The notes: generated from the sequence alone by a model not told the origin. Shown: positions 38,108 through 50,524, counted from the first letter of the stretch. The stretch: DNA of 64,000 nucleotides from Tetragonia tetragonoides (GCA_038025085.1 CM076148.1:2978501-3042500); one strand, 5' to 3'. Program-made: numbers and translations.

Positions 38108-39024
38108 TAAGGCTGTTCATGACCCGATCTGAACCGGAATTTTAGACTGAACCGGACCGGAATCAAACCGGAAAGACCGGACCTGAATGATTCCAGTTCA
38201 GGTTCCGGGCCGCGCATGATCCCGATTCCGGTCTTTTCCGGGTCGAAACCCGGAATATTCCAGTCCAAACCAGAATAGACCGGAATCTTTATTTTGCCTA
38301 AAAAAAAAAAAACTGAGAAATGAAAATGAGAGTTGTGTGAGTCAGAGTTTCACTTTCACTTTTCATTTCCCTAGCTAGCGCCTCTCTTCTCTGTTCTCTC
38401 TCTCATCCTCCTTTCTCTCTTCACTCCATCTCAATTCTCATCTCTCATCTCAGTCACCTTCACGCCACTCGCCTGCACCACCACGAGGCACGGACCCACG
38501 GCACCACTCGCCTGCACCACCACGCGTTCACGCCTGTCCACTGCTGTCTGCGGCACTCTGTTCACCACGGGCTCACCTGCAGCAGTGCCGCTTGCTCATG
38601 GGCAGCAGTTTGCGGCTCTGCTGCCTGCTCATGGGCAGGACTTTTGTAGTTAATGTCAATTCTGTTTGTGAAATTTGTCTTCATGTTTATTGTGTTTGTG
38701 ATTTTGATTGCTTAATCTTCATTATCTAGTGGAAATGGAATTGAAATATGATTATACTTCACATTTTGAGTTTACTACTGTTGCATGATAGGGTTTTGTC
38801 GGCATTCATCGTAGTCTTTCCAGCCCCACGGAATTTTTATTAAAAAAAAAGTGAAATTTAAATTCCGGTCTTTCCGGCTTTAAACCGGCCCGAACCGGTA
38901 CGGTTCGATTTAAACCGGAATCATATCGGTTCATGTTCAGGTCTTAGTTTTTGGGCGATTCAGGTTTCGATTTTTTTCGATTTCGGTCTATTTCGATTCT
39001 GGTGTGGACCGGTATTCACCTCTA
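38108..39024. mobile_element. hAT-like non-autonomous element with 8-bp duplication
   Basis: A 917-base insertion is flanked by CTCACTTG at 38100-38107 and 39025-39032. Its ends TAAGGCTGTTCATG and TATTCACCTCTA resemble hAT termini. Both arms are rich in CCGGAAT and ACCGGACCGG words. Unit 2 (about 26586) shows the empty site. The interior has a CT-rich and Ala/Thr-codon-rich part but no transposase frame. Confidence 0.82.
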
Positions 39025-39039
39025 CTCACTTGCGTTAAG

Positions 39040-39476
39040 GCAGATGAGCAACACGCCAACAAGTGTATTCTTAAACAAACGAATGGCTGATATGTGTTCT
39101 TGGCTTTCTATTTCTTTTTCTTTATTCTGTATTTTTTTTTTTTGACTAATTTTATTCTGTATTTTCTAGTAAGGTCTAATAATGGATAAGGGGGGTGGGG
39201 TGGCGATAACTCAATGCCATTATTATTATTTTTTTTGCTCGTTATAATTCAATGCCATTATTGGCCAACTTACATGAGTACATGAATCAAATGTAGTGGG
39301 TTACAGTTCACCCTCTGTACTTTTTCATGGAACACGATTTATTCCTGCTCAATTCTCAAATAAGATGTAGTGGTTAGGATTCACCTATGCCCTATGGCAT
39401 GTGAAAATGTCTATCTAATTGTTATTGTTTATGATTATATATGTACTGTGCCAGGGGTGGACCTAGGTATTGAGTT
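39040..39476 (+). promoter_or_regulatory. Unit 3 copy of the TPS-1 upstream block
   Basis: It corresponds to 26590-27035 before TPS-1, including TTCAATGCCATTATT, ATGGAACACGATTTATTCC and GTACTGTGCCAGGGG. The gene that should follow has been removed. A Stowaway-like and a copia element now adjoin it. Confidence 0.6.
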
Positions 39477-39479
39477 ATA

Positions 39480-40447
39480 CTCTCTCCGTTTCACAATGAG
39501 CTTTTTGTTTCTTTTGGACACGGTAATTAATAAAAGCTAACTTTGTAACAGATTTTCCACTAATGCCCTTAACATTATCAGCTCCCTCTCTCATTCCCTT
39601 TTCCCCCTCTCTCTCTTCTGCCAGTGCTGCACTGCTGCCACAATCCCATATTCCCCTTCTCCTACCGACTTCCACCACTGGCACAAAAATGGACTGAATC
39701 AATTCACCCCATTACTCTTCTTATTATTTTCATATCTGATAAAATATCCCAACCCATAGAAAAATTGCCCCTTCCCTTCGTTCCCCTCTCAACAAAACCA
39801 CACTCCAATTTAAAGACCAACACCAAACACCAAACAGAGCAACACCAACTCAAAAACCACCACCACCAAAAAATAGAAGATCCCAAACCCCATAACCAAA
39901 ATGGAGAGATCTACACATACGAAGCCCCATTGGAAAACTAAACCCGAGATGCACAGCCATCGTGATTATTCTTCCGCCATAGATCAACTTTTTCCGGCGA
40001 GTTCCGTTCACCGTGCAAAAACAATGTGGTGTGGGCCCTCAGAAATTTGGGGCTTAGTGAACCTAAATTCGAGAATTCATGGGTTAATTTAGAGTTAAGA
40101 GTTTTAATTTTTGGCATGAAGTGATGATTGATGAGTTGTAAGCTAGTTTGCTGGTCATTTATGGATTCCATAGATATTTTGCTGGTCTTCCATGGTTTAG
40201 CTGTGGTGGTGGAGGATGGGAGATAGAGTGGTGGGGTGTGGACGGGTGAGTGGGGTTAGTAGTCAGTAAAGGAGAGAGGGGGGGGGGGGGGGAATCTGAG
40301 GAGAGATAAAATCAGGGAAATGAGATGAAATTAGTGGGGGCATTCTAGTCATTTTGATATAAAAAACTTACTAAAACAAGTAACAGAAAGCTCATTATGG
40401 AACGACCCAAAAAAGAATACAAAAAACTCATTGTGGAATGGAGGGAG
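39480..40447. mobile_element. Stowaway/mariner-like element, about 970 bases
   Basis: The ends CTCTCTCCGTTTCACAATGAG and CTCATTGTGGAATGGAGGGAG are inverted repeats bordered by TA (39478-39479 and 40448-40449), typical of Tc1/mariner MITEs. Arms with AGCTTTTTGTTTCTTTT and CTTTCTGTTACTTG words continue the similarity inward. No transposase is seen. Short frames inside are not conserved. Confidence 0.75.
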
Positions 40448-40451
40448 TAGG

Positions 40452-41264
40452 TGTTAAGGAAACAATAGTTTCCTCATACTATATGATATTATATGATCTC
40501 TTTAGTATATATTATTGATTATGATATTATATGATCTCTCTAGTGTATATTATTGATTCTACCTTACTTCCTTATCTCATTGTAATCTGTTAATTATAGG
40601 TAGACTCCTTGACTTATTTTATTTCCTTTTACTCTAGGATTAGATTATTCTACTTTCCTTTATTATAGGATTCTAGTGTGTGTATATAAAGGTTGTTCTA
40701 CTGATCAATGTAATTAAGCTTTTCAAACCATTTCATTTATTATATGGTATCAGAGCATTACTGATCCAAAACTTTCATCTTTTTTTTTCAATGGGAGACA
40801 TTTCACACACCATACCCAACAACACTGACCCTCCAAACCTCTCACTCTCATTCAATTTAACAATGTCATTAAACTCACTCCCACAAACTACACAACCTCT
40901 TGGCAACCACAAATTAAATCAACTCTCATAGGCTATGATTTGTACCATTTTGTTGATGGAAAAACATCACCTCCTGCCACCACCCTCACTGACAAAGACG
41001 GCAAAATCACCCAAACCCAGCCTACCTCACATGGGATCGCCAAGATCGCCTTCTCTTCGGAGCTCTCCTCGGCACCCTTTCCTCCACTGTAGCCCCTCTT
41101 GTTTATCATGCCACCTCTACTGCTCAAGCATGGCAAATATCAGAGAAAACCTATGCCAACCCCTCTCGAGGTCATATTCTCCAAATTAAAGCCAACCTCC
41201 AAAACATTACCAAAACCACCCAAACAATCACTGATTACATGCAATCCATTAAGGCATGTACCAA
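40452..41264 (+). mobile_element. Copia 5' part: LTR and start of gag
   Basis: The LTR 40452-40744 (293 bases) starts TGTTAAGGAAACAATAG and is followed by the primer binding site TGGTATCAGAGC (40745-40756). A gag start at about 40790 (MGDISHTIPNNTDPPN) is followed in shifted frames by gag-like sequence (AQAWQI, TDYMQSIKA) up to about 41258. There it meets the LTR of the inverted part. Together with 41265-45053 it forms one element in two opposing pieces. Confidence 0.85.
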
Positions 41265-44200
41265 TATAATAAATGAAATGGTTTGAAAAGCTTGATTACA
41301 ATGATAAATAGAACAACCTTTATATACACACACTAGAATCCTATAATAAAGGAAAATAGAATAATCTAATCCTAGAGTAAAAGGAAATAAAATAAGTCAA
41401 GGAGTCTACCTATAATTAATAGATTACAATGAGATAAGGAAGGAAAGTAGAATCAATAATATACACTAGAGAGATCATATAATATCATAATCAATAATAT
41501 ATACTAAAGAGATCATATAATATCTTATAGTATCAGGAAACTATTGTTTCCTTAACACGCCTCGCAAGATAGACGGTCTGTAAGAGAGGCCAATCTTGAG
41601 AATTAATCTTTGGCGAGTAGTTTAATTAGAACATCTGCGAGCTGATCATTACCGCTAATGTGTTGGACTCGAATCTTGCCTGCTTGAACTAGTTCACGAA
41701 CAAAATGAAATGAGAGGGCAAGATGTTTCATGCGGGTGTGAAAAACGGGGTTTGCAACATAGTGAGTGGTGCCGAGATTGTCACAATAGATGGAAGGGGG
41801 CATCTGGAGGGAGATACCAAGTTCAGAGAGCAAGGATTGTAGCCATATGACTTCGGCAGTAGTGGTAGCAACGGTACGGAACTCAGCTTCAGTCGAGGAT
41901 CAGGCAAGAGCTCGTTGCTTTTTGGAGCTCCACGAGATGACATTGCGACCTAAAAAGATGACATAACCGGTGGTGGAGAAGTAGTCGTCTTTGTCACCTG
42001 CCCAATCTGCATTGGTGAATGCATGGAGAGTGGGAGGGGAGTGACGATATAGTTGGAGACCATATTGAGAGGTTCCTTGAAGGTATCGAAGGAAGCGTTT
42101 TAGTGTTGTCCAGTGAGAGTCAAGAGGACAGTGCATGTATTGAGAGAGTTTGTTGACAGTGAAGACGACATCGGATCTAGTGAGTGAAAGATATTGTAGG
42201 CTTCCCACAATGGCACGATACTCATTGGGGTTGGAAATAGGTTGGCCGGTTGTGAGATTAAGAGGAGGGTGAGTAACCATCGGAGTGGTTGCGGGTTTGG
42301 TATTTTGCATGTTGTAGCGGGCAAGGAGATCGTTTATGTATTTGGTTTGATTTAAAAGTAGGCCAAAGGAGTTTGGGACAACTTCAACACCAAGGAAATA
42401 GGATAGAGAGCCTAAGTCCTTAAGCGAGAATCGTTGGGATAGGGTGGTTATGAAAGAGTTTATGAGAGTGGTGGATGGGCCAGTAATGATAATGTCATCT
42501 ACGTAAACAAGGAGATACATGAGATGAGACTTGTTATTATAGATGAAGAGGGAGGGGTCGGCGATAGAGTTACGGAAGCCATAGTGTAGGAGAAAAGTTT
42601 TCAATTCAGTGAACCATGCACGGGGTGCTTGTTTGAGGCCATATCTGGCTTTGGAGAGGCTACAAATGTGGGACGAGTTGGTTTTGTCCTTGAAAACAGG
42701 AGGTTGGGACATGAACACTGTTTCATTTAGAGTACCTTGTAAGAGAGCATTGTTGATGTCAAGTTGACGTAAAGGCCAATTGGAGGTGACGGCAAGGGAG
42801 AGGATGAGGCGAACAATAGTTGGTTTAATGACGAGGCTGAACGTATCAGAATAGTCAAGACCAGCTCGTTGGTGGAAGCCTTTTGCAACGAGTCGGGCTT
42901 TGTAACGTTCAATGGTGCCATCCGGGTTGTATTTGATACGAAAAATCCATTTGCAACAAATGACATTAAGAGCTGAGTCGGGGGGAATAAGTGTCCATGT
43001 GTCATTGAGGTTTAGAGCGGAGAGCTCGTCAAGCATTGCTTGACGCTAGTGAGGTATCTTTAGTGCTTCAGCCGCATAGGTTGGGACAAAGGTGGGGTCG
43101 AAAAGGGAGGCTTGGTATAGGTTTTTTTTTTTTGGAACTTTAATGTTGTTTTGTAAACGAGTGGTGATGGTACGGGTAGGTGGTGGTGGTGGTGGTGAAG
43201 GAGGAGATGTTGCAGTTAAGAATGGCTCAATTTGGGAGGGGGTGGGGTTAGCAGTGGAGGTAGATGAGGGGGTGGTGGCATGAGGGGAAGTGGGTGTGTC
43301 GGTAGTGGCGATGGTAGGGGAGGTAGGTGGGGGATGAGATGGCGGACTTGAGGTATGTTGTGGAGTTTGTGTGGTAAGAATAGGCAGTGAGATGGTGCAC
43401 CAAGCGTCACTAGTAAGGGTAGGAGAGGGATTTTGGTGTGAGGAAAGAGTTGGGTAAGGGAAGACGGATTCTACGAATCGTACATGGCGCGAGATGTAGA
43501 TTCGGTGGGTAGTGGGGTCTAGACAGTAGTATGCACTTTGGGTGGAGGAGTACCCAAGGAATATACATGGGGTGGAGCGGGTTTCGAGTTTGTGGGACTT
43601 GTATGGTCGAAGCCATGGATAACAAAGACAACCAAAACATCAAAGTTTGTCATAGTTTGGTGGTTTGTGAAATAATTTGAAGAAGGATGAGATATTGGAA
43701 AGAGTAGGAGTGGGCATCGGTTTATGAGGTATGTAGCAGTGGCAAAAGCATGTGTCCAATATTGAAGTGGTAGGTTAGCATGAGACAGGAGGAAAAGACC
43801 GGTTTCAACAATATGGCGATGACGACGTTCAGCATAGCCATTGTGTTCAGGAGTGTGAGGGGGAGTTGTGAGATGAGATACCATTGTCGAGAAGGGTGGG
43901 GGTGAGTTTGATGTATTCACCTCCATTGTCGGAGTAGACTTGGAGGATGAGTTTGTTGAAATATTTTTCCACCAAAGCTCGAAAACGTGCAAAGGTGGTA
44001 AATGTGCCAGATTTGTTTTTGAGTGGATAGAACCACACATATTTTGTAAAATGATCAACAAAAATCACATAATATTTGTAGTGGTCATGTGAGTGAATGG
44101 GAGAGGTCCAAACATCACTAAAAATAACATCTAGGGGAGCAGCAGAAGTAATGGTAGATTGAGTGAATGGAAGTTTGTGACTTTTATTGATTAAGCAAGA

Positions 44201-45053
44201 GTTACAATAATGTGATTTGCAAGAATCGGAAATAGGAAGGGAAAATTGCGCTTTTAGTTGATTTATTACTGGAGGAGATGGATGACCAACTTGTGGTGCC
44301 ATTCATGATAGTTGGTGGAGATGCTTGAGAAGAGTCGTGGAATAGGTGGGTTCCAATCATAAGTGCCGCCACTAGGCTTCCCTTGGAGGAGGGTGTGACC
44401 CGTCTAGAGTTCCTTTACACGAAAGAAAAAGGGTAAGAATTCAACGGAAATGTAATTGTCATTACAAAATTGAGAGATAGATATAATATTGCGGGAGATG
44501 GAGGGGACACATAAAACATTATGAAAATGTAAAGTTTTAGAGGGTGTAGTGATAGAGAATGAACCAATATGAGTGATAGGAAGAGCGGAACCATCGCCAA
44601 TAATGAGCTCATCAGAACCATCATAAGGAGCATGAATAGAGAGGTTGGCTAGATCGTTTGTGACGTGATGACTAGCACCACTATCTAGAAGCCAAGAGTT
44701 AGGAGGGGTGAGTTGGGCAGCATAGGCGACATGGGCTCGAGGAGAGTAGTAGTTGGGGGGTTGAGGGCGATTTGTGCGTGGTGGTGGGGGTGGGACAGCA
44801 ATGGAAGGATAAGCATTCTTGAAGTCCGGGCATTGGGATAAGATATGCCCTTGGGTGCGACACCATTGGCATTTGCCAATGAATGGTTTGGGTGGGTGTG
44901 GTGAGACAGTGGAGATGGGTTGTGTAGATGGGGAAGGTGAGTGAGTTGGGGAGGTGTAGGGTTGGCGGTTGTAGGGATGTTTGTAGGCGGCATTAACGGA
45001 AGGGGAGAAGGTGGGGATACTTGGGAAGGAATGTTGTTGGAGGTGAGTTTCAA
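41265..45053 (-). mobile_element. Copia 3' part, inverted: gag end, protease, integrase, RT, RNase H, LTR
   Basis: Read on the minus strand. The gag tail has a zinc knuckle CQWCRTQGHILSQC (about 44870). Protease is WLLDSGASHHVT (about 44680). The integrase region 44302-43520 includes CLINKSHKLPF, SDVWTSPI, YSDNGGEY and EHNGYAERRHRH. A proline-rich linker is followed by RT 43036-41900 with CKWIFRIKYNPDGTIERYKA and YVDDIIIT, RNase H 41970-41603, a purine tract, and an LTR 41557-41265 identical in length (293) to the plus-strand LTR. Several frameshifts break integrase and the RT-RNase H join. The piece starts in mid-gag, just where the plus-strand piece stops. Confidence 0.88.
41900..43036 (-). 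pseudogene. Copia reverse transcriptase
   Basis: An open frame of 378 residues with the full copia RT: KWIFRIKYNPDGTIERYKARL, RQLDINNALLQGTL, LKQAPRAWF, the catalytic YVDDIIIT and SYFLGVEV. It runs into RNase H (ADWAGDKDDYFSTTGYV) before the frame breaks near 41900. It is part of the inverted copia piece and not a host gene. Confidence 0.85.
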
Positions 45054-45117
45054 ACGGCAGTCATATACAGAATGAGTTTAACAAGATCATCAGCTGACAT
45101 AAAAAGCGTAGCAGCTA
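45054..45117 (+). pseudogene. Remnant of a terpene synthase exon 1
   Basis: 64 bases match TPS-1 exon 1 at 27175-27238 in 56 positions without gaps (shared stretch TAACAAGATCATCAGCT). The left border is the copia breakpoint in mid-gag. The right border, GCAGCTA, runs straight into the 5' sequence of the next unit (CCGATTATTTGG), where the word AGCTA is common to both partners. It is the only trace of the TPS gene of unit 3, so that gene was lost by deletion. Confidence 0.8.
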
Positions 45118-45600
45118 CCGATTATTTGGGGGGGGGGGGGCAATAATTCAATGCCATTATTCGTCAACATGCATGAGTACATGAATCAAATGTTTTGGTT
45201 ACAATTCACCCTCTTTTACTTTTTCATATATGGAACACGATTTATTCCTGCTAATTAGAATTAAATGAAGTGGTAACAATTCACCTATGGCCTATGCCAT
45301 GTGAAAATGTCTAGCTAATTGTTTTTATTCACGATTTTGTCTAATAAGCCTAACTTTTTATGTGAAAATGTCTAGCTAATTGTTTTTATTCACGATCTGA
45401 TAAGTGATATATGTCTAATTAGTCTAACTTTTATGTGAAATGTCTAGCTAATTGTTTTAAATCACGATCAAAATATATGTCTAATATACTAGTCTTAACT
45501 TTTATGTGAAATAATGTCTAGCTAATTAGTAATTGTTTGTATTCGCGATCAGATGTACTCCTATGTCTAAGTTAACTTTTGTGACGGTTCATTGCATTAT
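45118..45600. repeat. 5' stub of a fourth unit
   Basis: It matches 33066-34530 (without its insertions) and 19090-19575: CCGATTATTTGG, a G run, TTCAATGCCATTATTCGTC, ATGGAACACGATTTATTCC and four GTCTAGCTAATTGTTTT repeats. Similarity stops after TTTTGTGACGGTT, exactly before the part that leads to the peptide gene. No fourth peptide gene is present. Confidence 0.75.
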
Positions 45601-46300
45601 TTCTCTCGTACACGTACTTTGCAGGAATGCAGGTTGAGATTCGCACTCCAAATTAAAGTGTCCAAATAGTCATAAAATGTCTAACATTATTTTGGTTTGC
45701 CATAAAGTTGTCAAATTTGTTACATCTGCGTCTAACAAGAAAAACAGTTTATCTAACCTACTTCTGTATTATAGGGAAATGATGAAAAATTTGGAGTGGC
45801 CGAAAATAGATCATCTTGTCCTTCAGACAACTAAATGAACCGATGGATAGTTTAGCTAAATCTGTTATGCAGATGTCGTAAACTTTAATGTGTTACTTAA
45901 CTAAAACTAACGCTCTACGGTAACAACACTTTATCGTCTCTTATCACACTAGCACGCAGCACCAACATTGTACTACCGGCTATCCATTACCGCCAACCAT
46001 CCACACCACAAATCTGAACCCTCCACGGACCCGCAGCCAGACACAAATCTGAACCCTCCACGGACCTTCCACGTATTTACGTTTATTAACCAGACACGAA
46101 TAAATAGAGCCAAATTAGTACTCTGATCACAGTGATTATCTCCTAGTGCTGGCTTGTAGGCATCTCCAAGAGTGAGACAATGGCCAAGGGATTTAAGGTT
46201 GCTTTATGCCCAATGCGAGATTCGAACACTCGACATTGGTTAATGATGGATGAATCCCTACTACTCAACACACTCACTTAGTTAATTGTGATAATTAATA
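45601..46300. other. Non-coding stretch with a possible SINE relic
   Basis: No supported gene. At about 46205-46240 the minus strand reads GTGTTCGAATCTCGC, a good B-box word of RNA polymerase III promoters. No convincing A box or target duplication was found, so a tRNA-derived SINE is only a guess. Confidence 0.3.
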
Positions 46301-49222
46301 CCTCCCTTTCAGATAAGTGCATACATTGTTCATAAAGCAAGTGGTCTCAATGACCTTTTTATTAAGGAAAATTTGATGTGAATAATCCGAAGTTTCACCC
46401 ATCCGACAATAATAATCCCAAGATGAAAAATATATGACATTAATGCGAAGTTCACACCCATCCCACAATATTGGGACAACAGCTAACTCTGTCAGCATAA
46501 CGTTAGTTTAGTTATTTAGTGACATAATTATGGTTAATAATTAATACTTTTAATAATAAATTCATTCCATAAACCCACCCCATCTTCTTCCCTCTATCAT
46601 CCCCTACCCAGAAACAACTCAGCCCAGCTCCGCCATTTTTTTATGGCCAATTCATCGACAAATCTCTCCACCACGGCACCACGTACATCACCTTCTCTTA
46701 CCGATCGACCACCTTCCACACCGTCACAAACATTCACCAATCACCACCACCAGAAAAACCCATCAAGACAGACCCAAACCATCTCACCTGAACCCGCAGC
46801 CACTGAAGCACCGCCGCCCCATCTCTGTGAAGTAATGTGGTCATCGAAGTTATGAGTGGACCAAAAGAATTTTGAATGGATAATTTAAGTTTGAGGGGGT
46901 GTGTTGGAATATACAAACTTAAATTATCGATGTTATAATTAGTAAGCTCTAAATAGTAAATCATTTAGAGTCTTACAATATTGAATGGTTGTAATTTAAG
47001 ATTAAAATGAACCACTATTTCTTAGGAGTTAGAAATAGTGTATATAAGGAGAAGATTATGTAATGGAGTTAACAATGAATTAAGAGAAGATAGCCAGAAG
47101 AGCTATCGTGGGTGAGCATAGCAATGCTCACTACCATTGTTCCCCGTCATTTTATATATTCACATATATTTGATTAGTGAATATTATTATTGTTATTTAG
47201 ATAAGGTTCCACTACACATCCGTTGTGCCGAAATTCTAACATGGTATCAGAGCCGATGGTAGATCCTATTTCCTCCAATTCAACAACAAAAGAAATCATG
47301 TGCTTCCCTCACGAGAATAGATTGGTTAAGATACCAACTAGAAATCCAGGTTTGGGTAGTCAAATATGCTACCCAAAGGAAATTGAGTGGCCAAAGCATA
47401 AGAGCCAACTCAAGACAAATAGGGTAAAAGAAAGAAACCCGATTGAGTCAAGATGGGTAGAAACCCAAGAGAATCTCGGTATGACCGAGATGATGACGAA
47501 GACACAGCCGTAAGAAGAATCTCGGTATGACCGAGGTGGCAACGCAGTCGTAAAGAGAATATCGGTATGACCAAGGCAGCCGCAGCTGTAAGAAGAAATG
47601 TTGGGACATGAAATCCCAATGTTGAAAAGTGAATAGATCCAAAAGTAGGATCAAATATTGGGAAGAGTAAATCATGATACGAGGTTCACAAGATGTACAA
47701 TGAGTAGTAGTCATCTTGTAGAGACGACATGGAGGATGCAATTATAGGAGGCTCCGGCTAGAAAAGATCATATGGCCACGAACATCAGAAGAATGTGAAG
47801 TAATGTGGTCATCGAAGTTATGAGTGGACCAAAAGAGTTTTGAATGGATAATTTAAGTTTGAGGGGGTGTGTTGGAATATACAAACTTAAATTATCGATG
47901 TTATAATTAGTGAGCTCTAAATAGTAAATCATTTAGAGCCTTACAATATTGAATGGTTGTAATTTAAGATTAAAATGAACCACTATTTCTTAGGAGTTAG
48001 AAATAGTGTATATAAGGAGAAGATTATGTAATGGAGTTAACAATGAATTAAGAGAAGATAGCCTGAAGAGCTATCGTGGGTGAGCATAGCAATGCTCACC
48101 ATCATTGTTCCACTTCATTTTATATATTCACATATGTTTAATTAGTGAATATTATTATTGTTATTTAGATAAGGTTCCACTACACATCCGCTGTGCAGAA
48201 ATTATAACTCCACCACCGTCGACCGCTCAGTCCACCAAGCACTCCCAAAAACCGCCAACCCTTACCGGTCGACCACCTTTCACGACCTCCCAGGTCAAAC
48301 CACCCACGCTACCACCACCATTATTGTCACCTGTAGCTCCACCATTGGTGGGATTAAGGGCATAAACTTGGGAACTTAGCAACCATAGATTAGCTTCAAG
48401 CTTTCAGTTTGTTTTCTTTTTTTGGTACAATTTGATGGATTTGAAGTTTTGAACAGATCCCCGATGTGAAATCTCAAAAAGATTAAAACTTTGAGAAAAT
48501 TGCTTGAATTTGAACAATACCCAGATACTAAAATCCCTCAAAATTCGGAAAAAAAATCGAGGGAATTGAAATGTATTAAGCTTAGAACCAATTGTTGAGA
48601 GGAGAAAGAAATGGAGGTTGTTGTTGATGTTGATGTTGATGATAAGAGAGAAAAAGGGAAAAAAAGAAAAAGACCAAACATACAACAGCAAAGGGAGGGG
48701 GGAGAGAGAGACTGAGAGAGAGAATTAAGAATTGTATATGGCTTTGGGTTGATATTGATTTTTGAGTTTTGGTGGTGTTTGTGAGTCTGGTGGATGAGGA
48801 TTACTGGGTTGGAGGGACAAGGAGGTTGAAGGAGAGAAAAATCTCCATTAAGTTGTTTAATTAAGATAAAGAAAACTTTTAATTTTTTTAACCGTTGCCA
48901 CCTCAGCAAAACCGTCAAGGAGGTTAACGGAGTTAGGCTGCTGGCCCAACATTGTGGGACGAGTGTGACCTTCGGATTAATGACATAGATTTTACATCTT
49001 GGGATTATTATTGTTGGATGGGTGAAACTTCGGATTATTTTCATCAAATTTTCCTTTTATCAAAGTACCATTATATCCACATATCATTACACCCACCAAC
49101 TGACCGCACATTCCTTTATTCCCCAAAAAGTAACGACAATGCTAAAAAGTTAAACACCATTTTCCTTGCCTTAAAATTAGTGCAAAAACAACAATATATA
49201 CATTTATCCGAAACGAAGAGAG
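46301..49222. mobile_element. Mariner-like element with long imperfect inverted repeats, carrying a nested LTR element
   Basis: The left end (CCTCCCTTTCAGATAAGTGC, about 46301) and right end (GCACATTTATCC-like CATTTATCCGAAACGAAGAGAG, to 49222) are inverted and bordered by TA. Further in, 46345-46500 and 48930-49085 are long inverted repeats that share TAATCCGAAGTTTCACCCAT and ACAATAATAATCCCAAGATG. The interior is mostly CCACCACC-rich on one arm and GA-rich on the other. A small LTR element (46902-48208) is inserted in it. No transposase was recognised. Confidence 0.6.
46842..48208 (+). mobile_element. Small non-autonomous LTR element (TRIM-like) with extra internal end
   Basis: LTRs at 46902-47241 and 47870-48208 (about 340 bases each) start TGTTGGAATATACAAAC. 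The primer binding site TGGTATCAGAGC (47242) and the purine tract TTGAGGGGGTG are present. The interior is only about 630 bases and holds three tandem units of about 52 bases with AATCTCGGTATGACCGAG (47467-47600). No gag or pol frame. The 60 bases before the first LTR (46842-46901) repeat the 3' end of the interior, so a longer tandem form once existed. Confidence 0.82.
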
Positions 49223-49669
49223 TAATACGCTAAATCAAATATTCAAAAATGACTCATCAAAATTTGCCTTCGTGTATGGGGCTCTTTGGAATTAGATAGA
49301 AACACAGTGGGAACATGTTGATGTTGATTTCGTAACATGTTCAAAGATGTATATGCAATTTTTTTCCACGTTTGGCATGTTTTCTTTCTTGGCCTCTGAC
49401 TCTTTTCCTGCGTTGACCTGACCATTATTCTCACCATAATTAGCCTTGGATACGGCCTTCCTCCCGAAAACCTACTTAGCCCCCCTGGAGGTCACACGAA
49501 CTTCCAACAACCATAGTTTTAACTTTTAGCCAGATTATTAAACCATAGATCGTATTGGTAGATACGATTCATTTACTATTTGAGACGACTTAGGTATAGC
49601 TTGTTGTGGCGATGCCAACATAGTGTATATCGTTGGTGTGTACACTACTTAAGTTTCGGGGAGAACTTT
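49223..49669. other. Non-coding stretch, nothing recognised
   Basis: About 450 bases without a supported frame or repeat, between the mariner-like and the Harbinger-like element. Confidence 0.4.
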
Positions 49670-49854
49670 GGCCCTGTTTGACAAGCAACTGGTAGCCGGT
49701 AGATATTTTGGTAAGCTTGTTGTCATCAGATGGTTGTATTAGCTGGCTTGACTAACTAGTAATATTGGCTAATTGAAAAACATGTTTGATAAAGTCAGTT
49801 GATTATTAGTATATGATAAGAGGTAAAATGATCAATAAGGACATGAATATAATC

Positions 49855-49916
<62 letters not shown>

Positions 49917-50388
49917 GCTGCTTAAGTAGTAGATGACAATGCTTAAAAAAAAGAAAAGATAATGATTCAAGGCCCATTTATAAGGTGTTTGGTTATATAT
50001 TAAATAAAAGTAAGAATAAGGCAAACACTTGTAAGTTGTAACTTATGGTAATGGTGTGGTTACGAAAGTAATGAATTGGGTGGAGTGACGTGGTACGAGC
50101 AGCATGGCAACTTGGCAAGTCATTAGGCAAATAGTCCAAGGGAAATGGCTTGGTTGTAAAAAAGAGTAATTTGGGGTAAAATGATAATTTACAAACAGTT
50201 ACATCAACAATCCGGAAAAAAACGCTGCCCCCCTCCCAACTTTTCAAAAGGTGAATTGTTGGATCCAAAAAGTCATCGAACAAGTTGGTAACCAAACAAG
50301 ATATTTTGGGTAATTAGATTATTCTCAAAGGTCAAACAAGTTGAAAATGCAACAATCTGGCTAAAATAGCTAGCCTCCAAATAAGGCC
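49670..50388. mobile_element. Harbinger-like non-autonomous element
   Basis: The left end GGCCCTGTTTGACAAGC and right end GCCTCCAAATAAGGCC are partly complementary, and TTT flanks both sides (49667-49669, 50389-50391). Words such as CAACTGGTAGCC and AACAAGTTGGTAACCAAAC occur in inverted arrangement. It contains an ATT microsatellite at 49859-49916. No transposase frame. Confidence 0.6.
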
Positions 50389-50524
50389 TTTGTACATGCA
50401 TGTTTGGCTCGTGATTATAAGAAGTGTTTTGAAATCCCGCGTGGAAGTAGGTCATGGTTTTTAAGCTTGATGTAAGTTATGGAGAGGCTTTTCACGGTAA
50501 AAATCTGATGGTCTGACTCTGGAT

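Noticed and set aside
43092..43283. Glycine/valine-rich plus-strand frame
   Set aside because: Antisense to the proline-rich linker between integrase and RT of the inverted copia element.
46643..46855. 70-residue Ser/Thr/Pro-rich frame
   Set aside because: Lies in the arm of the mariner-like element. The low-complexity CCACCACC sequence gives open frames by chance.
47223..47513. 96-residue frame after the first LTR of the small LTR element
   Set aside because: Too short and without gag motifs. It runs into the 52-base tandem units.
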